64,000 bases of DNA from Conchiformibius kuhniae DSM 17694 (GCF_000428785.1 NZ_AUAP01000001.1:124001-188000); one strand, 5' to 3'. Counted from the stretch's first letter, positions 23,800-32,808 are shown. Program-made: numbers and translations. Notes: generated by a model from the sequence alone, not told the origin.

Positions 23800-24618
23800 T
23801 CAGAGCTTGCCGCCCGCTTCCTGAACCATATACCGCACCACTGCCTGCACCTGCTCATCGCTCAACTGTGCCGCGCCGCCTTTGGCGGGCATCACCCCGC
23901 CTTTGGGGTTGGTAAAGCCTTCAATCGCGTGTTTGAACAACACGTCTTTGCCCTGCTTGATGCGCGGCGCCCAATCGTCTTTATTGCCCAACTTCGGCGC
24001 GAACGGCACGGCGGAAGTCGCGCCATGACAAGCGGCGCAGGAAGTTTGGAAAATGTCTTGCGCGGCTGCGGCATCGGTTTGCGCCGCAGGTGCGGAAGCC
24101 GCATCAGAAGCCGCGCCTTCACCCGCCTGTACCGGCGGCTCGGTGAAACTGCCGCCCGATTGGTTGGCCATATACGCCACCGCACGCGCCACTTCGTCAT
24201 CGGTCAGGCTCTTGTCGCCGCCTTTGGCGGGCATGTCGCCCTGACCCTTAAAGCCGTTCACGGCATTGTTTACCAAAGTATTGAAACCTTTGGCAATGCG
24301 CGAAGACCATTCGCCGTTGTTGCCCAATTTGGGCGCATAGGCCACGGTTTTGTCCGCGCCGTGGCATTGAATACACACTTTGTTGAACACCTGTTCGCCG
24401 GTGCGTTGTCCGGGCGGCGTGCCGTCGCCCATTTTGATGTTGCCCGCAGGCATGATGCGGGTTTTGACGGCTTCTTTGCCCGCATCGGCAACATCGGCGA
24501 CAAAATAGCCGCTCGTTGCCAATTTAACCAATAGAAACAATACGGAAACTAAAATCACCAAGCCACTGATGGCGGTGAACAGGGCAGAACCCTTTTGTTT
24601 GTGTTGGGAAGAATGCAT
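23800..24618 (-). CDS. Membrane-anchored dihaem cytochrome c5
   Basis: A 272-aa electron-transfer protein with an uncleaved N-terminal anchor (ALFTAISGLVILVSVLFLLV) and two c-type domains. Each domain has a CxxCH haem site (CIQCH near residue 82, CAACH near 196) and a C-terminal methionine ligand in MPAKGG. An Ala/Pro-rich linker (about 160-180) joins the domains. In Neisseria the equivalent c5 passes electrons from bc1 to the cbb3 oxidase and the nitrite reductase AniA. Convergent with folB. Confidence 0.9.
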   Translation of the reverse strand: MHSSQHKQKGSALFTAISGLVILVSVLFLLVKLATSGYFVADVADAGKEAVKTRIMPAGNIKMGDGTPPGQRTGEQVFNKVCIQCHGADKTVAYAPKLGNNGEWSSRIAKGFNTLVNNAVNGFKGQGDMPAKGGDKSLTDDEVARAVAYMANQSGGSFTEPPVQAGEGAASDAASAPAAQTDAAAAQDIFQTSCAACHGATSAVPFAPKLGNKDDWAPRIKQGKDVLFKHAIEGFTNPKGGVMPAKGGAAQLSDEQVQAVVRYMVQEAGGKL

Positions 24619-24805
24619 TTGGAACGTCCTTGCCGTTTTGGTATGGGTGGTTTGTGGTTGTGCTGTTCAAATTAACACAAATTTGCCGAATTATACTGAA
24701 ATCGGGGTGGCTTTCCAATTCCAAAATTTGGTTTGGGTCAAAAAACATGATGATGTCGGGCAGAGACTTGTGGGATGGCTTCAAGCAATCCGCTAAAGTG
24801 TTTTG

Positions 24806-25792
24806 TCATAAATTTTGTTTAATTGCCTGTGCAATTTCAAATGCCAAGTTAACCGGCACGGCATTGCCAATCATCTTATACGCGTCATTCAAACTTTTAT
24901 AAATAAAAATGAAATCATCGGGAAAGCCTTGGATTCTGGCTATTTCCCGTACACTCATGCGGCGGTATAAATTTTCTTGCCCCTGAATGAAGCGATAAGC
25001 ATTTGTACCGATTTTTTCCATTTTGGGGGCATTGGGATGAAGCTGGCACTGTCTGCCCGATGCTTGTACGGTAAAGCCTTGTTCGTGCCATGCTTTGACA
25101 CGGTTGCGGCTCATGAAAATTGGCGAAAAGCTGCCTGTAAAATATTCGTGATGATTGACTGCTTTGGGATTGGTTTGGTTGTTTGCCAGTGCAGGTACGG
25201 CAGAATCCTTTAAATCCCAAAGAATGTCTTTCAGTGTGATTTTATTTTGATTATCAACCGTAGAGCCTGTCGGGAATTGAAAAGTAATCTTCAGGTCTTT
25301 TCTAAAACCGATGTAAAATACACGTTTGCGCTCTTGTGCGACACCGTAATCTTTGGCATTGGCCATATTTAGGGTAAGGTCGTACCCGCATTCGTCAAAC
25401 ATGCCCAAGATGTTTTGTACTGCCTGACTGTGTCGGCGTGCAAGCATGCCGCTGACATTTTCTGCCAAAAAAAACTTGGGCTGCTTGCTTTTCAAAATAC
25501 GGATGTAATCAAAAAACAATTGTCCGCGGGCATCGTCAATCCCGCGCAATGCTCCTGCTTCCGACCATGATTGGCAAGGCGGGCCGCCGATAATGCCGTC
25601 AACATCATCCGGAAAAGCCGATTCCGGAATATGGCGGATGTCGCCTTCAATCAATCGCGTGTGGGGGTGATTGGCTTTGAAAGTCGCCCAAATGCTTTTA
25701 TCGTATTCGTTGGCAACGACAATATCAAATCCCGCCCGCCGAAAGCCCAAATCCAGTCCGCCACAGCCGCTAAATAAACTAATCACTTTCAT
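24806..25792 (-). CDS. C5-cytosine DNA methyltransferase (NgoPII-like)
   Basis: A 328-aa 5-methylcytosine methyltransferase. Motifs in order: I ISLFSGCGGLDLGFRRAGF, IV GGPPCQSWSEAG (catalytic Cys), VI FFLAENVSGM, VIII QERKRVFYIGFR, and IX/X with RRMSVREIARIQGFPDD and MIGNAVPVNLAFEIAQAI. Between VIII and IX is a target-recognition region (GFTVQASGRQCQLHPN). The partner endonuclease resembles R.NgoPII, so GGCC is the likely site (inference). Start 25792 (MKVISLF) follows 5 bases after the endonuclease stop. Visibly AT-richer than the flanking genes. Confidence 0.92.
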   Translation of the reverse strand: MKVISLFSGCGGLDLGFRRAGFDIVVANEYDKSIWATFKANHPHTRLIEGDIRHIPESAFPDDVDGIIGGPPCQSWSEAGALRGIDDARGQLFFDYIRILKSKQPKFFLAENVSGMLARRHSQAVQNILGMFDECGYDLTLNMANAKDYGVAQERKRVFYIGFRKDLKITFQFPTGSTVDNQNKITLKDILWDLKDSAVPALANNQTNPKAVNHHEYFTGSFSPIFMSRNRVKAWHEQGFTVQASGRQCQLHPNAPKMEKIGTNAYRFIQGQENLYRRMSVREIARIQGFPDDFIFIYKSLNDAYKMIGNAVPVNLAFEIAQAIKQNL

Positions 25793-25796
25793 ATCG

Positions 25797-26639
25797 TTAT
25801 CTACTGTAAACAATTAATTTGGCATTTTTTAATTCGGCGGGATTGTTGGGATTTTGAATTTGAACATCACGGATGGTTAAATTGTTGTCCTGTATATCCA
25901 GCAAATCCTGTCGGTTGGTCAAGGTTTGCCATTTTTGTTCGTTGATGATGCACATAAAATTAAAACTTTTATTGAAATCTCTCTGATAAACATAATCAAA
26001 GACCTTCCACGGATTGGCAATGCCCCACATGCCGCGCACCCGCAAGTAGGTAATACCCAAGGGGTCAATGCGGTTGATGCGTCCTAATTCATTTGTGCTG
26101 GCAAATTCTACGCCCGAAATGCTTTCAACGCCTTGTTTAATAGTGGATTTGATGCGTGCATAGCATGCTTCGTCGGCGCAATAATCTTCGCCGTACACCA
26201 TGCACAGGTGTTTGAGTTTGCTTCTATCGTTTACCACACCGACTGCGTAAATCAAATCTTTTTGTGTCCAGTTTTCGGCGTTTTTACAATCTGTGGCAAT
26301 CATGCTGCTGTCGGCAAACAGTTTGGCTTTCGGATGGCTGCTGTTTAAAGCCAAATCGGCATTGGGGCTTTGAATTTTTTTGACTTCAACCGCATCGCCG
26401 TTGCGTAACATTATGTCGGGCGGATTATTGTTGTTGCCGCAATAGGAAAATGCTTGACTGTGGCGTTGTATGCGTTCATTTTTTGTTGGGCAATCTAGGC
26501 TGTCTGCAAACAAATCTTTGATGTATTGTTCCAAGGCATAACCGGCTTGATTGGCGCGGTTGCTGTTGTGGTCGTCATGATAAACCAAGTGTGTAACCGG
26601 ATGGCGGATAAGGGTGATGATGGCATCGATGATGTTCAT
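25797..26639 (-). CDS. NgoPII-like type II restriction endonuclease
   Basis: A 280-aa protein that I recognise as close to R.NgoPII of N. gonorrhoeae. Shared stretches include NRANQAGYALEQYIKDLF, NNNNPPDIMLRNGDAVEVKK (probable PD...ExK-type catalytic core near residues 73-88), ALNSSHPKAKL and LGITYLRVRGMWGIANPWKV. ESFNFM-like KSFNFMCIINEQKW and the closing NPNNPAELKNAKLIVY also match. Cuts GGCC by analogy. Upstream of and nearly overlapping its methyltransferase. Low G+C and position between housekeeping genes point to horizontal acquisition. Confidence 0.9.
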   Translation of the reverse strand: MNIIDAIITLIRHPVTHLVYHDDHNSNRANQAGYALEQYIKDLFADSLDCPTKNERIQRHSQAFSYCGNNNNPPDIMLRNGDAVEVKKIQSPNADLALNSSHPKAKLFADSSMIATDCKNAENWTQKDLIYAVGVVNDRSKLKHLCMVYGEDYCADEACYARIKSTIKQGVESISGVEFASTNELGRINRIDPLGITYLRVRGMWGIANPWKVFDYVYQRDFNKSFNFMCIINEQKWQTLTNRQDLLDIQDNNLTIRDVQIQNPNNPAELKNAKLIVYSR

Positions 26640-26676
26640 TTCATGCGCTTTGCGGATGTGTTGTTTGTAACGGATA

Positions 26677-26711
26677 CAGGCTACCTGAAATGCTTTCAGG
26701 CAGCCTGCTTT
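26677..26711 (+). terminator. Uptake-sequence hairpin between acnB and the R-M pair
   Basis: CAGGCTACCTGAAA and TTTCAGGCAGCCTG form a 14-bp stem (one mismatch) around a TGC loop, followed by CTTTTTATTT on the + strand. One arm has the Eikenella-type variant AGGCTACCTGAA and the other the Simonsiella type. It lies 13 bases beyond the acnB stop, though the T tract faces the other direction. Confidence 0.6.
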
Positions 26712-26723
26712 TTATTTACGTGC

Positions 26724-29309
26724 TTACACGTTCACTTTTTCGGCCACTTCGTTGTAGCTGTCAATTTCGTTAAAGTTCATGTAACGGTAAATCTGCTCGC
26801 CCTGCTCGTTGATGATGCCGATGTTGGCATGGTATTCCTCAACGGTGGGGATTTTACCCAGCTTGGAGCAAATCGCTGCCAGTTCCGCCGAACCGAGATA
26901 CACAAAAGTGTTTTTGCCCAAACGGTTGGGGAAGTTGCGCGTGGAGGTGGACATCACGGTTGCGCCCTCGCGCACTTGTGCTTGGTTGCCCATACACAGC
27001 GAGCAGCCCGGCATTTCCATGCGCGCGCCCGCACGTCCGAGCACGCCGTAGTGTCCTTCATCGGAAAGCTGTTTCGCGTCCATTTTGGTCGGCGGGGCAA
27101 TCCACAGGCGCACGGGGGTGTCGGTTTTGCCTTCCAGCAATTTGGACGCGGCGCGGAAGTGGCCGATGTTGGTCATGCACGAGCCGATGAACACTTCGTC
27201 AATCACGGTGCCGGAACGCTCGGACATGAAGCACACGTCATCAGGGTCGTTGGGGCAGGCGATAATCGGTTCTTTGATGTCGTCCATATTGATTTCAATC
27301 ACGGCGGCGTATTCGGCATCGGCATCGGCTTCCATCAACTGCGGGTTGGCGAGCCACGCTTCCATGCCTTTGATGCGGCGTTCCAGCGTGCGCGCGTCTT
27401 GGTAGCCGTCCGCAATCATGTTTTTCATCAACACGATATTGGATTTCAGATACTCGATAATCGGCTCTTGGTTGAGTTTGACGGTACAGCCGGCGGCGGA
27501 GCGTTCGGCGGAAGCGTCCGACAGTTCAAACGCTTGTTCCACTTTCAAATCGGGCAGACCTTCGATTTCCAAAATGCGGCCGGAGAAGATGTTTTTCTTG
27601 CCCGCTTTGGCAACGGTGAGCAAGCCTTGTTTGATGGCGTAAAGCGGAATGGCGTTCACCAAATCGCGCAGGGTTACGCCCGGTTGCAGGCTGCCTGAAA
27701 AACGCACCAGCACCGATTCGGGCATGTCAAGCGGCATCACGCCCGTGGCGGCAGCAAACGCCACCAAGCCCGAACCGGCGGGGAAGGAGATGCCGAGCGG
27801 GAAACGGGTGTGCGAGTCGCCGCCCGTGCCGACCGTGTCGGGCAGCAGCAAGCGGTTCAGCCACGAGTGAATCACGCCGTCGCCGGGGCGCAGGGAAACG
27901 CCGCCGCGCGTGGCGATAAATTCGGGCAGCTCTTTGTGGGTTTTCACGTCCACCGGTTTCGGGTAAGCGGCGGTGTGGCAGAATGACTGCATCACCAAGT
28001 CGGCAGAAAAGCCCAAGCACGCCAAGTCTTTGAGTTCGTCCCGCGTCATCGGGCCGGTGGTGTCTTGCGAGCCGACCGTGGTCATGCGCGGTTCGCAGTA
28101 AGTGCCAGGGCGCACGCCTTGACCTTCAGGCAGCCCGCAGGCACGGCCGACCATTTTTTGTGCCAAGGTAAAGCCTGCTTTGCTTTCGGCAGGAGCTTGC
28201 GGCAAGCGGAACACTTCGGAGGCGGGCAAACCCAAAGCCTCACGCGCTTTGGCGGTCAAACCGCGACCGATAATCAGATTGATGCGGCCGCCCGCTTGCA
28301 CTTCGTCCAGCAACACGGGCGATTTGAGCGCAAATTCGGCAACGGTTTCGCCGTTTTTCACGATTTTGCCTTCATAAGGCAGAATGTCCACCACATCGCC
28401 CATTTGCAGCGCGGACACGTCCACTTCAATCGGCAACGCGCCCGAATCTTCCTGCGTATTGAAGAAAATCGGCGCGATTTTGCCGCCCAAACACACGCCG
28501 CCGTAGCGTTTGTTCGGCACATAAGGAATGTCCAAACCGGTGTGCCAAATCACGGAATTGGTGGCGGATTTGCGTGAAGAACCCGTACCGACCACATCGC
28601 CCACATACGCAACGGGGTGGCCTTTGGCTTTCAGTTCTTCCAACAATTTAATCGGGCCCACTTCGCCGGGCTTGTCGGGGTTGATGCCCTCGCGCGGGTT
28701 TTTCAGCATCGCCAGCGCGTGCAGGGGAATGTCGGGGCGCGACCACGCATCGGGTGCGGGCGACAAATCGTCGGTATTGGTTTCGCCGTCCACTTTGAAC
28801 ACGGTAACGGTGATTTTTTCCGGCACTTTTTCGCGGGAGGTAAACCACTCCGCGTCCGCCCAAGACTGCAACACGGCTTTGGCGTGGGCGTTGCCTTTGT
28901 CGGCTTTTTCCTTCACATCGTGAAAAGCATCAAACATCAGCAGCGTGTGTTTCAGCCCTTCGGCGGCAACGGGGGCGAGCTGTTCGTTGTCCAGCAATTC
29001 AATCAGGGGGTGGATGTTGTAACCGCCCAGCATCGTGCCGAGCAGTTTGGTGGCGAATTCGGGCGACACGAGCGGGCTTTGCGCCGAACCTTCGGCAACG
29101 GCGGCCAAAAACGATGCTTTCACTTTGGAAGCGTCGTCCACGCCGGGCGGAATGCGGTTGGCGAGCAAATCCACAAGAAATTCGCCTTCGCCTGCGGGCG
29201 GGTTTTTCAGCAGCTCCACCAAATCGGCGGTTTGCTGCGCGGTGAGGGGCAGGGCGGGGATACCGAGTGCTTCGCGCTCGGCGGCGGCTTTGCGATAGGC
29301 TTCTAACAT
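26724..29309 (-). CDS. acnB: Aconitate hydratase B
   Basis: TCA-cycle aconitase, 861 aa, very close to E. coli AcnB over its whole length. It has the N-terminal HEAT-like domain (LVELLKNPPAGEGEFLVDLL), the swivel domain (SPAPDAWSRPDIPLHALAML), and DVVGTGSSRKSATNS. Cluster cysteines are at SCMTNIGHFRAA and PGCSLCMGNQAQV; substrate loops are at DTVGTGGDSHTRFP and STSTRNFPNRLG. I chose ATG 29309 (MLEAYRKAAAERE) because AAGGAACC precedes it and it matches the E. coli start. A complete uptake sequence lies at 27688-27699. Confidence 0.97.
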   Translation of the reverse strand: MLEAYRKAAAEREALGIPALPLTAQQTADLVELLKNPPAGEGEFLVDLLANRIPPGVDDASKVKASFLAAVAEGSAQSPLVSPEFATKLLGTMLGGYNIHPLIELLDNEQLAPVAAEGLKHTLLMFDAFHDVKEKADKGNAHAKAVLQSWADAEWFTSREKVPEKITVTVFKVDGETNTDDLSPAPDAWSRPDIPLHALAMLKNPREGINPDKPGEVGPIKLLEELKAKGHPVAYVGDVVGTGSSRKSATNSVIWHTGLDIPYVPNKRYGGVCLGGKIAPIFFNTQEDSGALPIEVDVSALQMGDVVDILPYEGKIVKNGETVAEFALKSPVLLDEVQAGGRINLIIGRGLTAKAREALGLPASEVFRLPQAPAESKAGFTLAQKMVGRACGLPEGQGVRPGTYCEPRMTTVGSQDTTGPMTRDELKDLACLGFSADLVMQSFCHTAAYPKPVDVKTHKELPEFIATRGGVSLRPGDGVIHSWLNRLLLPDTVGTGGDSHTRFPLGISFPAGSGLVAFAAATGVMPLDMPESVLVRFSGSLQPGVTLRDLVNAIPLYAIKQGLLTVAKAGKKNIFSGRILEIEGLPDLKVEQAFELSDASAERSAAGCTVKLNQEPIIEYLKSNIVLMKNMIADGYQDARTLERRIKGMEAWLANPQLMEADADAEYAAVIEINMDDIKEPIIACPNDPDDVCFMSERSGTVIDEVFIGSCMTNIGHFRAASKLLEGKTDTPVRLWIAPPTKMDAKQLSDEGHYGVLGRAGARMEMPGCSLCMGNQAQVREGATVMSTSTRNFPNRLGKNTFVYLGSAELAAICSKLGKIPTVEEYHANIGIINEQGEQIYRYMNFNEIDSYNEVAEKVNV
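27688..27699 (+). repeat. DNA uptake sequence AGGCTGCCTGAA
   Basis: Second exact 12-mer of the Simonsiella-type uptake sequence, inside acnB. Confidence 0.8.
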
Positions 29310-29449
29310 TTCTGGTTCCTTGTTTGACAAAGTGTTTTTCTTTTGGGAGGGGAGGGCTGGTGTCCGTTGGCATCAACCGTAACCGCGTAAGGCGGTTCAG
29401 CCCAATCATAACCTAATTTTACAAAATGGGGAATGCTTGCAACACAGGT

Positions 29450-29466
29450 TTTCAGGCAGCCTGAAA
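29450..29466 (+). repeat. Palindromic uptake-sequence copy
   Basis: TTTCAGGCAGCCTGAAA, identical to the copies at 7804, 40860 and 43272. It lies in the 200-bp gap between acnB and the AT-rich cassette. Confidence 0.6.
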
Positions 29467-29469
29467 AAT

Positions 29470-29500
29470 GAAAAACCCGTTACCGTCAAAGTAGCGGGTG
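29470..29500 (-). terminator. Terminator of the AT-rich cassette
   Basis: Read leftward, ACCCGCTAC and GTAACGGGT pair around TTTGACG, followed by TTTTTC. It is about 10 bases beyond the last gene of the cassette. Confidence 0.7.
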
Positions 29501-29510
29501 GGGATAGGAA

Positions 29511-30026
29511 TTATTGTGCATGGCGTTTCTTAATAATATGGTATTTGCCGCGTTTTTCTTTGGAAACGGAAGCACATAAATTGTCATCGCATTTGTAAAT
29601 GTCTGCCGCATTGATGAGTCGGGTGAGTTCGGCATCGGGTTTGTATTTGTCAACGATTTTCTTGTAATACATCGTGATGCCCGCCAATGCACAGCAAGAC
29701 AGGATTAAAGCGACAACCGCCAATATTTGGGCTTTGAACAACAGCTTTTTGTTGGCTGCCGTGATTTCGCCCAACTGCGTCCGTACTTCCGTTGCCTGTT
29801 GTACCAATTGCCGGTTTGCCTGCTCAATCTGTTGCCAGTATTCCTGAAGCGATTGTTTCAAATTTTCGTTCACTTCCTTTTGAACGGTCTGTGTCAGGAT
29901 CTGTTTTTGCTCCGTTACTGATGCCAGCAATTGTTTTTCCGTATTATTTAATGTGGTTTGGCAATGCGTTTGGAACAGCCGTAAAAATTCAGCGAAATCA
30001 TCAAGAGTTGGCGTATTGTCCTGCAT
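29511..30026 (-). CDS. Coiled-coil membrane protein, last gene of an AT-rich cassette
   Basis: A 171-aa protein I cannot assign to a family. Residues 1-95 are predicted helical/coiled-coil and Gln-rich (LLASVTEQKQILTQTVQKEV ... SLQEYWQQIEQANRQLVQQA). Residues about 102-122 form one membrane helix (ILAVVALILSCCALAGITMYY), followed by a short basic tail with a Cys pair in IYKCDDNLCASVSKEKRG. The tail (ADIYKC...LCA) loosely recalls small proteins next to mobilisation genes, but I would not name it. AGGAG precedes the ATG. Seventeen bases after the preceding gene, so one operon. Confidence 0.7.
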   Translation of the reverse strand: MQDNTPTLDDFAEFLRLFQTHCQTTLNNTEKQLLASVTEQKQILTQTVQKEVNENLKQSLQEYWQQIEQANRQLVQQATEVRTQLGEITAANKKLLFKAQILAVVALILSCCALAGITMYYKKIVDKYKPDAELTRLINAADIYKCDDNLCASVSKEKRGKYHIIKKRHAQ

Positions 30027-30043
30027 AGTGATACTCCTGCTGA

Positions 30044-30862
30044 TTAACCGATGCTGCGTGGTTTGATACGTTGTGCTTGGCTTTCCTGCTCCTGCTGCGC
30101 CTGTTGCTGCTGTGCCAGTTGTTGTTCGGCAGCGTCAAGTTGTGAGATTCGTTCTGCCAAGCGCGAAGTTTGGGGCGATTGCGTGGCATTTTGCACAAAG
30201 GCAGCAAAATTTTCGGGTGTCCAATTATTATTGTTTGTTTTGTCTATATTTGTTTCATTTGTATTCTCACTTAATCGGATATTGGAAATGGTATCTAAAA
30301 TCTTTTGTTTATTGGGATCGGGATCCCTTGGGATAAGGTTTGGATTTAAGGTGTTGCCGGATCCCGGAGCAAGATGTTCACCGAACCATAAATCATCTAG
30401 CTTTGGTTCGGGTAAGTTGGCTTCACGCAGAATGGTATCTGCCAACGTATTTGAGTTTTGAATCAAGAAGTCATAAGGGTAGATATTATTCTTACTTCTT
30501 GCGTTTTGAACCATTTCCGTCCATTTTTGGGATAAATCCGGTGCTTCTATAATTAATTCACGAAATTGTTTTTGTGGTGAGAATAGCATATTTTGATTAT
30601 TTTCATACCACGTATTTTGATTTTCTATGTGGTCATCATTTTCTTCATTATATTTCCAGCCATTGTCGCCAGTTTCCAAACCACTTTTCACGGTTAAGTA
30701 GCCTAATGGTAGACCTTTGTCGGGCGAGGCTTTTCCAGTCCAGCCGCTAATCGTGTATTGCTCTCCCTGTTTATTTGTGTAAAGTATGAATTTGTGATAG
30801 TAATCAACATCGGCAACCGAACCTATATGCCTGTAGCCAACTTCAATTTTCTCGTTTTCCAT
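30044..30862 (-). CDS. Putative effector protein with Gln-rich C-terminal tail
   Basis: A 272-aa soluble protein without signal peptide or membrane segments. The N-terminal part has YYHKFILYTNKQGEQYTISG and a Trp/Gly-rich loop. The centre has YPYDFLIQNSNTLADTILRE and then HLAPGSGN. I associate this H...YT / NSN...TIL / APGxGN layout with uncharacterised secreted hydrolase-like domains in bacterial effectors (memory, not a search). After a low-complexity Asn/Asp linker, the last 40 residues (TSRLAERISQLDAAEQQLAQ, then QQQ repeats) resemble the Gln-rich end of the XVIPCD signal of Xanthomonas-type T4SS effectors. Preceded by a lipoprotein-like gene 17 bases upstream. AT-rich. Function is inference. 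Confidence 0.6.
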   Translation of the reverse strand: MENEKIEVGYRHIGSVADVDYYHKFILYTNKQGEQYTISGWTGKASPDKGLPLGYLTVKSGLETGDNGWKYNEENDDHIENQNTWYENNQNMLFSPQKQFRELIIEAPDLSQKWTEMVQNARSKNNIYPYDFLIQNSNTLADTILREANLPEPKLDDLWFGEHLAPGSGNTLNPNLIPRDPDPNKQKILDTISNIRLSENTNETNIDKTNNNNWTPENFAAFVQNATQSPQTSRLAERISQLDAAEQQLAQQQQAQQEQESQAQRIKPRSIG

Positions 30863-30879
30863 TTATGTAATTCCTTGTG

Positions 30880-31299
30880 TTATTGACGGAAATAATAGTT
30901 TGCAATGATTAAAGCCAGTTTTTCATTCTTTTCGTCAAATATTAACCGGATACTGATGCCGGGGTTGGGGGCAAGTGGCGGCATATTGCCTTTATAACCC
31001 GTATAAATAATACGGTGTTCAAAAATATAATCTTGATTCATGTTTTTCAGTAATTGTTTGACTTCTTCTTTGGATGATCCGATGGGAATATATTTGTTTA
31101 CAATATGCGCTACATCAAGATATTCACTTGGGGGCATGAAGCTCCGAGTTGCCAAGATTTCTTGAATCATGGGGTTGGGTGTTTGCATGTGTTTTGCCTT
31201 TTTATGGATAAATGGAGTGGAGGATGATGGGTTTAAGGGCAGACAACCGTTGCCTAATAACAAGGCGGTTAATCCGCAAAGAATGATTGATGGTTTCAT
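30880..31299 (-). CDS. Putative lipoprotein, candidate immunity protein
   Basis: A 139-aa protein with a signal-peptide-like N-terminus (MKPSIILCGLTALLLGNGCL). A possible lipobox ends at Cys19 (LGNGC; not a perfect consensus). The mature part contains DVAHIVNKYIPIGSSKEEVK, similar in layout to BamE/SmpA-like domains (IPIGSSKEEVKQLL), then a beta-rich end with SIRLIFDEKNEKLALIIANY. First gene of the three-gene AT-rich cassette, directly upstream of the putative effector. That position is the usual order for lipoprotein inhibitors of T4SS effectors, hence the immunity suggestion (inference). Confidence 0.6.
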   Translation of the reverse strand: MKPSIILCGLTALLLGNGCLPLNPSSSTPFIHKKAKHMQTPNPMIQEILATRSFMPPSEYLDVAHIVNKYIPIGSSKEEVKQLLKNMNQDYIFEHRIIYTGYKGNMPPLAPNPGISIRLIFDEKNEKLALIIANYYFRQ

Positions 31300-31405
31300 T
31301 AATTTTTGCCTTGTAGATAGTTAAATATAGTTAAGCTGCATGGTAGTATATTGTTATTAAGATGGGAATGCTTGCCGCACATATTTTCAGGCAGGCTGAA
31401 AAACC

Positions 31406-31441
31406 AAAAACCTTGTTTCCAAAACAGAAACAAGGTTTTTT
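31406..31441 (-). terminator. Terminator of lldD
   Basis: A 14-bp perfect stem GAAACAAGGTTTTT / AAAAACCTTGTTTC with a 7-base loop; read leftward it continues into a T-rich run. It lies about 10 bases past the lldD stop. Confidence 0.88.
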
Positions 31442-31451
31442 ATTCAGTGTC

Positions 31452-32717
31452 TTACCACATCGTACCGAAACGCAGCGATGCGCGCGGCCAGCCGTACAGC
31501 TCGTCATAAATACGGCGACGTTTTTGCAATTCGCTTTCCTCGCGCTCGTATTCGGAAATCGGATACGTGCCTTTAATCAGGATTTCGCGCCCCACATTTT
31601 GAATGTCGCGGTGCCCCGTAAACGCCATGGTAACGTCCATTTCCTTATACAGGATTTCCAAAGCGCGGCGCACGCCCTCCTCGCCGTATGCGCCCAAACC
31701 GTACAGAAACGCCCGTCCAATCATCACTCCGCGCGCGCCCAACGCCCACGCTTTCAAAATGTCCTGACCACTGCGGATACCGCTATCCAGCCACACTTCG
31801 GTTTGGCTGCCCACCGCGCTGACGATGTCGGGCAGGGCGCGAATGGACGACAATGCGCCGTCCAACTGGCGGCCGCCGTGATTGGACACCACAATCGCGT
31901 CCGCGCCGTGCAGCACCGCCATACGCGCGTCTTCCGCGTCCATAATGCCTTTGATGATGATTTTGCCGCCCCACAAATCTTTAATCCGCGCCACATCGTC
32001 CCAGCTCAGGCTCGGGTCAAACTGTTCCGCCGTCCAAGACGACAGCGAAGACAAGTCGCCCACGTTTTGCGCGTGTCCGACAATATTGCGGAAGGTGTGC
32101 CGTTCGGTGTTGAGCATTTTCATGCACCATTCGGGTTTCAATGCCAAATTGAGCAAATTCGGCAAAGTGGGTTTCGGCGGCGCGGACAGTCCGTTTTTAA
32201 TGTCTTTGTGGCGTTGTCCGAGTACCTGCAAATCGGCGGTCAGCACCAGCGCGGAGCATTTGGCATCGCGGGCGCGGCGAATCAGGTTTTCCATAAAGGC
32301 GCGGTCGCGCATCACATACAGTTGGAACCAAAACGGCGCGGTGGTGTTTTGCGCCACGTCTTCAATCGAGCAGATGGACATGGTGGACAGGGTAAACGGT
32401 ACGCCGAATTTTTCGGCGGCGCGGGCAGCGAGAATTTCGCCGTCCGCGCACATCATGCCGGTGAAGCCGGTGGGGGCAATCGCCAACGGCATTTTGACAT
32501 CGTGTCCGATGAGTTGGGTGGCTAGCGAGCGCCCTTCCATGTTGGTGAGCACTTTTTGGCGCAGCTTGATGGGGGCGAAGTCGGTGGTGTTTTCGTGGTA
32601 GGTCGATTGCGTCCAAGAGCCGGAGTCCACATAGTCGTAAAACATTTTCGGCACTTTGCGCTTGGCAACGCGGCGCAAATCTTCGATACAGGTCATTTTG
32701 CTCAAATCGGTTCTCAT
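31452..32717 (-). CDS. lldD: L-lactate dehydrogenase (FMN, quinone-linked)
   Basis: Oxidises L-lactate to pyruvate, feeding electrons to the respiratory chain at the inner membrane; 421 aa. FMN-dependent alpha-hydroxyacid dehydrogenase fold: FYDYVDSGSWTQSTYHEN, LAIAPTGFTGMM, TLSTMSICSIEDVA, FWFQLYVMRDR and LVLTADLQVLGQRHKDIKNG. The catalytic histidine lies in VVSNHGGRQLDG (near residue 280); WLDSGIRSGQDILKA and IGRAFLYGLGAYG follow. Neisserial LldD is a known colonisation factor through lactate use. Neighbours are not functionally linked. Confidence 0.95.
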   Translation of the reverse strand: MRTDLSKMTCIEDLRRVAKRKVPKMFYDYVDSGSWTQSTYHENTTDFAPIKLRQKVLTNMEGRSLATQLIGHDVKMPLAIAPTGFTGMMCADGEILAARAAEKFGVPFTLSTMSICSIEDVAQNTTAPFWFQLYVMRDRAFMENLIRRARDAKCSALVLTADLQVLGQRHKDIKNGLSAPPKPTLPNLLNLALKPEWCMKMLNTERHTFRNIVGHAQNVGDLSSLSSWTAEQFDPSLSWDDVARIKDLWGGKIIIKGIMDAEDARMAVLHGADAIVVSNHGGRQLDGALSSIRALPDIVSAVGSQTEVWLDSGIRSGQDILKAWALGARGVMIGRAFLYGLGAYGEEGVRRALEILYKEMDVTMAFTGHRDIQNVGREILIKGTYPISEYEREESELQKRRRIYDELYGWPRASLRFGTMW

Positions 32718-32808
32718 CGTTGTTCCTTGTTCGGTGTGTACCCTGCCCCAAACGGTGCAAATTCGGCATTATAACCCGCATGATGGGGTTTTCCAATGTT
32801 TTTGGGGC

